Below, piece after piece: positions 1 through 4,432 of a DNA stretch of 5,119 bases. A model generated the notes under the pieces. That model did not search any database and was not told the origin of the DNA. It saw only the letters and a program-made list of their open reading frames with translations. Origin of the DNA: Candidatus Woesearchaeota archaeon (lineage in GTDB: Archaea > Nanobdellota > Nanobdellia > Woesearchaeales > GW2011-AR9). Within the stretch, counting starts at the first letter, position 1; every line of letters starts with the position of its first letter. The stretch is taken from positions 3,802-8,920 of the forward strand of contig JACOZM010000082.1 in NCBI GenBank assembly GCA_016181345.1, read 5' to 3'. The position numbers were made by a program, and so were the translations under genes.

Positions 1-49
1 CTCCTCCAACCGAACCCAAGGCTAAGGATTGTAAAATTCTCATCTTCAT
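1..49 (-). CDS. Start of an unidentified protein, cut by the window edge
   Basis: An ATG at 49-47 opens a frame that stays open to the window edge, giving MKMRILQSLALGSVGG. It begins 25 bp after the stop of the cupredoxin-fold gene on the same strand, which is operon-like spacing. The upstream sequence is purine-rich (AGAAGAAG) but lacks a strong Shine-Dalgarno; an alternative start is the ATG at 43-41. Sixteen residues with a basic start followed by small and hydrophobic residues fit a signal or membrane segment, but this is too short to name. Cupredoxin-like domains of the neighbour's type are often found next to or fused with TauE/SafE-type permeases, so a membrane transporter is one guess, resting on context only. 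Confidence 0.4.
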   Translation of the reverse strand, partial: MKMRILQSLALGSVGG

Positions 50-74
50 TTTCTTGATTCTTCTTCTGTTCCCT

Positions 75-485
75 TTATTCAACAATGGTAAAGCTTCCGC
101 GATACATATTCATCGGACAGGCGATGCCAATTGTTCCCGTCTTATCTGGAGTAAACTCGATGATATTATCCGCAGGTGTAATTGATTTTCGTATTCCAAA
201 ATCTCTGATGACTACGCCTCTTGCGCAACCAACTAATGAATTAGCATCAACGGTCATTCTGACTGGAATTCCTCTTTTTAATACTGCAGGCTCTACTTGA
301 TATTGGTTGTTTTTCATATAGAGACGAACTTCTTGGAGATTTTCATTTAAAGCTACCGTATTTCCGGTTACTCCTCCAAAATTATTTTTAAACGCAAGAA
401 TTCCCAATACAATAATTAGGACTATAAATCCCCTTTTCAACAGCGTTGATTTTTTTACTGACCACTTATTATTTTCCATTTCCAT
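75..485 (-). CDS. Membrane-anchored cupredoxin-fold protein with Cys/Met ligands
   Basis: This 136-residue protein has a basic N-terminus, one hydrophobic segment at about residues 19-33 (signal anchor or uncleaved signal), a short linker, then a cupredoxin-like beta domain from about 50 to 136. The domain ends with ENIIEF/T-type strands (NIIEFTPDKTGTIGIACP at 107-124) and the closing strand RGSFTIVE, the layout of EfeO/TauE-associated cupredoxin-like domains. Candidate metal or thiol residues are Cys87 (in VGCARG), Cys123, Met125 and Met127 (in ACPMNMYRG). The protein contains no histidine, so a classical type 1 copper site (2 His, Cys, Met) is impossible; Cu(I) binding or a structural/redox thiol pair is more likely (inference). 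The start at ATG 485 is favoured by a GGAGG 7 nt upstream; ATG 479 is the alternative. It sits 98 bp after the polytopic membrane protein and 25 bp before the next gene, suggesting one operon. An in-frame TAG lies two codons before the start (see findings). Confidence 0.8.
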   Translation of the reverse strand: MEMENNKWSVKKSTLLKRGFIVLIIVLGILAFKNNFGGVTGNTVALNENLQEVRLYMKNNQYQVEPAVLKRGIPVRMTVDANSLVGCARGVVIRDFGIRKSITPADNIIEFTPDKTGTIGIACPMNMYRGSFTIVE

Positions 486-492
486 CTTCTAT

Positions 493-497
493 CCTCC
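493..497 (-). promoter_or_regulatory. Shine-Dalgarno site of the cupredoxin-fold gene
   Basis: On the minus strand GGAGG lies 7 nt before the ATG at 485-483. It is the clearest Shine-Dalgarno in the window and decides the start of this gene. Its presence also fits an internal gene of an operon, since the genes here that appear to have their own promoter (2298 and 4307) have none. Confidence 0.75.
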
Positions 498-583
498 ATC
501 ACGATTCTTTTTTTCCGTCTCTTCTTTTTCCATGCTCATTTTATTCTTCTCAACATGAAGCTTCTCAAAATAATAAAATCGTG

Positions 584-1126
584 TTAATCTTTTCTTTCCT
601 GAAAAGAACTGCACATATTTATACTTATTTTCTTTGATAACTGGACGATTGAAATGACTAGTAAAACAATCCCCAAAACTCCAATCTCTAAGCCTTTAAA
701 TGGAAGGAGAGCAAAAAACCCTCCCAATCCTAAAACGCTCAGCAATCCTATTCCGCAAGAAGAGCACGAAGGAGCTATTAAACTGATCAGAGCGCTAGAT
801 GAGCTCATTCCTAACGCTCCGGAAAATTCTCCTTGCTGTGCTATCTGTCTTTGAATTAAGAACATGCTCATTGCTGCTACTATTCCTGCTAAGATTGATA
901 ATATTGCTAAGATAAAAATGGAACTAAATGCCATAGATACGGCTGCTCCATAAAGTAAAGAGAGAAGTAAAGAAAAAGAGAATGTTGAAAACAGCAGCTT
1001 AATATTGACTACTAATACATTGAAGAAAAAGATAGCTAAGGCTATGATCAGAGTAGCTGAAAGATATTTTTTTGAATGGTAAACTATAACTAAAGCTCCA
1101 GTCAGGGTATTAAAATAGTCCTTCAT
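584..1126 (-). CDS. Polytopic membrane protein with Cys-Ser-Ser-Cys motif, function unknown
   Basis: I do not recognise a named family. The 180-residue protein is strongly hydrophobic, with about four or five membrane segments: about 23-42, 49-67, 68-91, 110-141 (long, perhaps re-entrant or helix plus loop) and 145-163. The most striking part is residues 116-142, where a Pro-Ser-Cys121-Ser-Ser-Cys124-Gly motif is followed by a glycine-rich hydrophobic stretch and LPFKGLEIG. A third Cys (172) lies near the charged C-terminus. A Cys-X2-Cys pair at a membrane segment, in a gene between a DsbA-like protein and a cupredoxin-like protein, suggests electron transfer to thiols or metal-ion hand-off (inference only); it does not look like VKOR or DsbB. 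The ATG at 1126 follows a purine-rich leader with AGAGG at 1139-1143, 12 nt upstream, which is rather far. An in-frame TGA upstream limits the N-terminus. I see no strong TATA box in the 147-bp gap after the DsbA-like gene, so co-transcription is likely. Confidence 0.8.
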   Translation of the reverse strand: MKDYFNTLTGALVIVYHSKKYLSATLIIALAIFFFNVLVVNIKLLFSTFSFSLLLSLLYGAAVSMAFSSIFILAILSILAGIVAAMSMFLIQRQIAQQGEFSGALGMSSSSALISLIAPSCSSCGIGLLSVLGLGGFFALLPFKGLEIGVLGIVLLVISIVQLSKKISINMCSSFQERKD

Positions 1127-1273
1127 TCTTCTCTTTATCCTCTTTTTGTTGTTGATTATCCCTAGCCATCATTATTCCATAGTTCTCATTCTTTATCTGC
1201 GCTTACTCTTTACAATATTCTCGTCAATTTGTTTCCTATCCATCACTTTTCATCATTTTTGCACTAGGCAAAA

Positions 1274-2065
1274 CTAGCTTAGCTCCGCTTCAATCACTTG
1301 CTGGAAAACACTAAACGGCTGGGCTCCACTGATGAGCTTCCCATTGATAACAAACCCCGGTGTTCCTGAAATACCTGCTGCGCTTCCATCTGCTATATCT
1401 TTTTGCAGTTCTTGGCGTTGCTTTGGATCTTTTATGCATGTTTCCCAAGCAGCTAGATCTAAGCTTAGTTCCCTGGCCCATTTCTTATAATCCACTTCAT
1501 TTTTTCCTCCAGCTCCGCCATTGCTAAATATCTTATCATGAAACTCAAAATATTTCCCTTGATCTCCGGCGCAGTTAGCTGCAATTGCTGCGGGTTCAGC
1601 CTGCTGGTGAAAACTTAGCGGGAAATCTCTATACACAAATTTTACCTTTCCTGTTTTTATGTATTCTTCTTTAATGGAAGACAATGTTTGCTGATAGAAT
1701 CTGGCGCAAAAAGGACATTCATAGTCGCTAAATTCAATAATCGTAATTGGCGCATCTTCTTTCCCTAAAAAAGGATCATCATCAGCTAATGAGTTCATAT
1801 CGGTTATTTTCCCATCAGGAAAACTAGGCGCTGATGGTCCCTCCCTGCTAGGTATTTGAACGCCTACTGCAGCAGCCGTTGGGGAACTCTCGCCAAACCC
1901 AAACCCCCCGGTTAAGATAGAAATGATTAAAAAGATTCCTAAGGCTCCAGAAACTCCTTTCCATAGTGTTACTTTGCTTATCGTTACTGTTTCTTCTTTT
2001 TCCTGCGCAGCCGATTTAATTTCGTGATGCTGCTTATTATCCTCTTGTTCCTCGATCTTGACCAC
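1274..2065 (-). CDS. Membrane-anchored DsbA-like thioredoxin-fold oxidoreductase
   Basis: This 263-residue protein belongs to the DsbA/DSBA-like thioredoxin family (Thioredoxin_4 type). Residues 1-33 are very polar (Glu, Lys, Gln, His), about 38-56 form a single membrane anchor, 57-95 are a linker, and about 96-263 are the thioredoxin fold. It has the conserved entry DDDPFLGKEDAPITIIEFSDYE, the active site Cys117-Pro-Phe-Cys120, the helical insertion, and the cis-proline loop Gly-Thr-Pro236 (GISGTPGFVING). Cys165 and Cys210 lie in the helical domain and may form a structural disulfide. The catalytic domain should face outside the cell and form or rearrange disulfides in exported proteins. The start is a GTG (2065-2063): it is the only usual start codon before the anchor, and the frame is open back to tandem TGA codons near 2162-2167 with no ATG. 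A GAGGTG overlaps the start codon. The gene ends with TAG. It is the first gene of the minus-strand redox cluster and diverges from the membrane winged-helix gene. Confidence 0.93.
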   Translation of the reverse strand: MVKIEEQEDNKQHHEIKSAAQEKEETVTISKVTLWKGVSGALGIFLIISILTGGFGFGESSPTAAAVGVQIPSREGPSAPSFPDGKITDMNSLADDDPFLGKEDAPITIIEFSDYECPFCARFYQQTLSSIKEEYIKTGKVKFVYRDFPLSFHQQAEPAAIAANCAGDQGKYFEFHDKIFSNGGAGGKNEVDYKKWARELSLDLAAWETCIKDPKQRQELQKDIADGSAAGISGTPGFVINGKLISGAQPFSVFQQVIEAELS

Positions 2066-2098
2066 CTCGTTTTTTTTGTATACGCTCGACTTGAGAGG

Positions 2099-2108
2099 TA
2101 TATAATAT
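2099..2108 (-). promoter_or_regulatory. Candidate TATA box for the DsbA-like gene
   Basis: ATATTATATA on the minus strand is centred 38 bp before the GTG start. With the usual archaeal spacing of about 26 bp, transcription would start near 2077, giving a leader of about 12 nt (ACAAAAAAAACGAG-like). The element is nearly symmetric, so direction is set only by context. A second TATA-like element at 2205-2214 could give a longer leader. Confidence 0.5.
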
Positions 2109-2117
2109 CTCTTTTTG

Positions 2118-2184
2118 TTAGTGATGAGCTTAATACCAAACTGCTTACAGTGGCTTTTGGTTCATCACCAACTCTTGATACTAA
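2118..2184. repeat. Nested inverted repeats in the divergent intergenic region
   Basis: Three complementary pairs are nested: TTAGT (2118-2122) with ACTAA (2180-2184); GTGATGA (2121-2127) with TCATCAC (2162-2168); and ACCAAA (2135-2140) with TTTGGT (2156-2161). The outer pair shares two bases with the middle one. A competing hairpin, TTGGT (2157-2161) with ACCAA (2167-2171) around a 5-nt loop, uses some of the same bases. If transcription to the DsbA-like gene started near 2183, this would be the 5' part of its leader RNA. Whether it folds as RNA, binds a protein as DNA, or is chance in AT-rich DNA cannot be settled from the sequence alone. Confidence 0.4.
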
Positions 2185-2185
2185 T

Positions 2186-2226
2186 GTTTCAATAGATGAA
2201 ACAATATATAAATAGTTTTGAAACAA
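2186..2226. promoter_or_regulatory. Repeat-flanked TATA region, candidate operator
   Basis: The block holds an inverted repeat GTTTCA (2186-2191) with TGAAAC (2197-2202), then TATATAAATA (2205-2214), then a second TGAAACAA (2219-2226). The two TGAAACAA copies (2197-2204 and 2219-2226) start exactly 22 bp apart, about two helix turns, on either side of the TATA element. AATAG also precedes each copy (2191-2195, 2211-2215). This is the arrangement expected of a repressor or activator site over a core promoter. The adjacent membrane winged-helix protein is the obvious candidate binder (inference). Confidence 0.45.
2205..2214. promoter_or_regulatory. TATA-like element, direction uncertain
   Basis: TATATAAATA on the plus strand reads TATTTATATA on the minus strand; both are good archaeal TATA boxes. 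Used leftward, it would start RNA near 2183 and give the DsbA-like gene a leader of roughly 118 nt containing the nested inverted repeats. Used rightward, it would start near 2236, about 60 nt before the regulator gene, which already has a better-placed TATA box. Confidence 0.45.
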
Positions 2227-2267
2227 CGGAAATACCTAAACCTCTTGTCTTATCTTCAACAGCAATC

Positions 2268-2275
2268 TTTAAATA
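2268..2275 (+). promoter_or_regulatory. TATA box for the membrane winged-helix gene
   Basis: TTTAAATA is a near-consensus archaeal box A, centred about 26 bp before the ATG at 2298. Transcription should therefore start at or within a base or two of the start codon, so the mRNA is leaderless; there is no Shine-Dalgarno in TTATTGTTCTC just before the ATG. Confidence 0.75.
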
Positions 2276-2297
2276 ACTCTTCTGTTTTATTGTTCTC

Positions 2298-2798
2298 ATG
2301 GATGGTTCTTCAGTTAAGCTGTATAAATATATCAGCTTAGGATTTTTCGCTATAATCACTAGTATTGCAATTCTTATTTACATAGTAATGTATATTCATC
2401 AGATGGTAACTAGCAAAAATCCTTTTATATTTTGGATGGTTGAGAATCATTTATCTATAACTATTGTTTTAATTTTACTTTCGGGGTGCATAGGATATGC
2501 TTCCTCGGCGATTATTTATCGGCAAGTTACTACAACTAAAAAAGAGTCAAAGAGACTGCTGGAAATTCTTTTTCTTTTTTTAAGTAATGATGAGAAGGAA
2601 ATTATTAATTGCCTCGTACAAAATAAGGGTATGATCGGACAGGCGGAAATTGCTCGGTTGCCTGCCATGAATCGGGTAAAGGCTTTCCGTTCTTTGCAAA
2701 AGATGCAGGAAAGGGATTTAATTGATATCACCCCTGTCGGGAAGATTAGGAGAGTTTCATTAAAAGAAAATATTCTGAAGATCCTTAATGAAAATTAA
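2298..2798 (+). CDS. Two-TM protein with cytoplasmic winged helix-turn-helix, putative membrane-bound regulator
   Basis: This 166-residue protein has two hydrophobic segments, about 13-33 and 52-76, joined by a short loop, followed by a basic stretch (KKESKR, 81-86) and a winged helix-turn-helix from about 88 to 160. The winged part reads as the usual archaeal pattern: LSNDEKEIINCLVQNKG (helix 1), GQAEIARL (helix 2), NRVKAFRSLQKMQERDLID (recognition helix and following turn), then the wing VGKIRRVSL. It resembles the membrane-associated HTH proteins common in archaea (DUF7343-like). With both termini predicted inside, the DNA-binding part would lie in the cytosol, so it could sense a membrane or envelope state. 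It diverges from the redox/cupredoxin cluster across a 232-bp region with operator-like repeats, so control of that cluster and of itself is plausible but inferred. Its start is set by a TATA box 26 bp upstream. It converges on the MTAP-APRT fusion with a 111-bp gap; no clear oligo-T terminator follows it. Confidence 0.85.
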   Translation: MDGSSVKLYKYISLGFFAIITSIAILIYIVMYIHQMVTSKNPFIFWMVENHLSITIVLILLSGCIGYASSAIIYRQVTTTKKESKRLLEILFLFLSNDEKEIINCLVQNKGMIGQAEIARLPAMNRVKAFRSLQKMQERDLIDITPVGKIRRVSLKENILKILNEN

Positions 2799-2909
2799 TC
2801 AGATTCAATTCATTCAGATCAAATTAATTCTAGCCAGGATTAGGTCTAAACTAACCAACTCTATCTGGATAAAAATTCTCCTTGCTCTCTCATTCTCAAT
2901 ACCCCTTAT

Positions 2910-4307
2910 TTACTCGCCTTCAAACTCAACTAAACTAAAAATATCATATCTTGCTAATTTTTCTTTTCCTTTTAAATCAGGAAGATCAATAACAACAGCG
3001 CAGCCGGCAACTTCTCCGCCAAGAATTTCAATTAAGTTACAAGCAGCTAATAATGTTCCTCCAGTAGCTAGTAAATCGTCAACAATAAGGATATTATCCC
3101 CAGCAGTGACTGAATCTTTGTGCATTTCGATAGTATCTGTTCCATATTCTAACTTATATTCGTATCTAGCCGTCTCTCCTGGCAATTTTCCTTTTTTTCT
3201 AATGAGGACAAAAGGCAGATTTAATTCATGGGCAAGTGCAGCTCCAAAAATAAATCCTCTAGATTCAACCCCGGCAATCTTTTGGATATTTTTATCCTGA
3301 TAATGTTCTTTAAATTTAGTGATGCAATATGCAAATGCTTCAGGATTTTGCAATAAGGTAGTAATATCTCGAAACATGATCCCTGGCTTCGGCCAATGCG
3401 GAATAGTTCTTATTGTCGATTTTAGGTCAAATCCTGCTTTGATTTCAATATAGCCTTCTTCTTGATGTGCTTGCTTTAAAATATCTTTTTTATCTGTTGT
3501 TAGTAATCCTTCTATCTCTTCTTCTCCTTCTACTCCCTCTTCTTTCCTTTTTTCTCCTTCACTAATCTGTGGAATAGCCGTTGTTAACAATAAAATGACT
3601 TTAGAAACATTTTCTTTAAACGTCTTGAGGATTTCTTCCCAAGTAACCGGGGCTTCATCCTCTTTCCAGCAGTCGTAATCTGTTGACATGGCTACGGCTG
3701 CATAAGGAATTCCTGCTTCATTAGCTAGAATAGCTTCAGGAGCAGTCGACATATTGATCACATCTCCCCCCCATAGCCGAAACATTTTACTTTCTGCTTT
3801 CGTTGAAAACCTTGGCCCTTCAATCGTAATGACTGTTCCTCGAGGATGATGGTTAAACTTTAAATCTTTACAGCTTTTGATAAGCTTATTCCGTAAATAA
3901 TCATTGAACGGCTCTGCCATTCCCGTATGAACGGCTTGATGAAGATTAAATTTCTGATGATACGTTACATGCCGATGCCGAGTAAAATCAATCAATTGAT
4001 CGAGAATAACAAAATCACCTCGTCCGATCTCTTCCCGTAATGAACCGCAGGCAGTCGTGGCAATGATATGGGTGCATCCCTGTTCCTTTAAAGCATGAAT
4101 ATTTGCCCTATTATTCACGAATGTTGGCGGAACCGTATGCTCTCGGCCGTGTCGAGCGATTAAAACAACCTCAACTCCTTTAATCTTGCCTGCTTTCAAA
4201 GAAGACGTCGGTTGGCCATAAGGAGTTTCGACTTTTATATCCTTGGCGTCCATTAGGATTTCTGGATCATCTAACCCAGAACCACCAATGATGCCTATTT
4301 TAACCAT
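2910..4307 (-). CDS. mtnP-apt: Fusion of S-methyl-5'-thioadenosine phosphorylase and adenine phosphoribosyltransferase
   Basis: One unbroken 465-codon frame encodes two enzymes. Residues 1-248 are a full-length MTA phosphorylase of the PNP/MTAP family: phosphate-site GGSGLDDPE (8-16), RHGREH (52-57), TTACGSLREEI (84-94), EGPRFSTKAES (163-173), NMS (185-187) and the MTAP-type purine-site STDYDCWKE (208-216) with Asp210 and Asp212. Residues about 249-290 are a charged Lys/Glu linker. Residues about 291-465 are an adenine phosphoribosyltransferase: TIPHWPKPGIMFRDIT (301-316), GVESRGFIFGAALA (346-359), the flexible-loop RKKGKLPGET (370-379) and the PRPP site VDDLLATGGT (409-418). Together they should convert MTA plus phosphate to adenine and methylthioribose-1-phosphate, then adenine plus PRPP to AMP and PPi, recycling the by-product of polyamine and other AdoMet-using reactions. 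Adenosine could be a second substrate. All motifs of both halves look intact. A TATA box sits 27 bp before the ATG with no Shine-Dalgarno, so the mRNA is probably leaderless. A T5 run at 2871-2875 may help end transcription. Confidence 0.95.
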   Translation of the reverse strand: MVKIGIIGGSGLDDPEILMDAKDIKVETPYGQPTSSLKAGKIKGVEVVLIARHGREHTVPPTFVNNRANIHALKEQGCTHIIATTACGSLREEIGRGDFVILDQLIDFTRHRHVTYHQKFNLHQAVHTGMAEPFNDYLRNKLIKSCKDLKFNHHPRGTVITIEGPRFSTKAESKMFRLWGGDVINMSTAPEAILANEAGIPYAAVAMSTDYDCWKEDEAPVTWEEILKTFKENVSKVILLLTTAIPQISEGEKRKEEGVEGEEEIEGLLTTDKKDILKQAHQEEGYIEIKAGFDLKSTIRTIPHWPKPGIMFRDITTLLQNPEAFAYCITKFKEHYQDKNIQKIAGVESRGFIFGAALAHELNLPFVLIRKKGKLPGETARYEYKLEYGTDTIEMHKDSVTAGDNILIVDDLLATGGTLLAACNLIEILGGEVAGCAVVIDLPDLKGKEKLARYDIFSLVEFEGE

Positions 4308-4317
4308 TCTTTTGCTG

Positions 4318-4326
4318 AAAAAAAAA
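4318..4326 (-). terminator. Possible oligo-T terminator after corA
   Basis: Nine consecutive T on the minus strand lie 107 bp past the corA stop and just before the MTAP-APRT start codon. Archaeal RNA polymerase often terminates on oligo-T, so RNA reading through from corA could end here. The tract also lies between the TATA box and the start site of the fusion gene, so it may simply be part of that promoter. Confidence 0.3.
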
Positions 4327-4330
4327 GGGA

Positions 4331-4338
4331 TATATAAT
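4331..4338 (-). promoter_or_regulatory. TATA box for the MTAP-APRT gene
   Basis: ATTATATA on the minus strand is centred about 27 bp before the ATG at 4307. The predicted start of transcription is at position 4308 or so, making the mRNA leaderless; the 12 bases before the ATG (TTCAGCAAAAGA) hold no Shine-Dalgarno. Confidence 0.7.
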
Positions 4339-4432
4339 AATTATGGATATGAAACCTGTATTTTTTGTTGTTGCTTAATAGTACTAGTGCATAATTAAAC
4401 TCCCCTAACTGGTCTCAATATTATAACTATTA

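Noticed and set aside
1110..1169. A 19-codon charged frame (MARDNQQQKEDKEKNEGLF) overlapping the start of the polytopic membrane protein in another frame
   Set aside because: No good ribosome site, and purine-rich leaders give Lys/Glu-rich frames by chance. It resembles the small frame before the cupredoxin gene, but that is not enough to call a leader peptide or frameshift.
2121..2184. C-box-like GTGATGA next to TTAGT...ACTAA, suggesting a C/D box guide RNA
   Set aside because: No CTGA D box sits in the right place inside the terminal stem and no clear C'/D' pair was found; the bases are better explained as part of the nested inverted repeats.
2024..2215. A 63-codon plus-strand frame across the intergenic region
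   Set aside because: Its only ATGs lie in the antisense of the DsbA-like N-terminus, its hydrophobic start is the complement of polar codons, and it has no ribosome site.
1984..2226. An 80-codon minus-strand frame overlapping the start of the DsbA-like gene, with protein-like composition
   Set aside because: It has no ATG (only a TTG at 2226, upstream of the likely minus-strand promoter), overlaps the DsbA-like coding region in another frame, and its end is low-complexity Arg/Lys. Probably a shadow.
2800..2829. Imperfect 15-bp tandem repeat (CAGATTCAATTCATT / CAGATCAAATTAATT) after the winged-helix gene
   Set aside because: Only 12 of 15 positions match, there are two copies only, and the region is AT-rich; no sign of a wider array.
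2788..3300. A 170-codon plus-strand frame opposite the APRT half
   Set aside because: It is antisense to a well-supported enzyme domain, and its Ser/Ile/Pro-rich composition is that expected from the complement of the real codons.
4343..4378. An 11-codon plus-strand frame (MDMKPVFFVVA) in the corA to MTAP-APRT gap
   Set aside because: Too short, with no ribosome site and no properly spaced TATA box in that direction.
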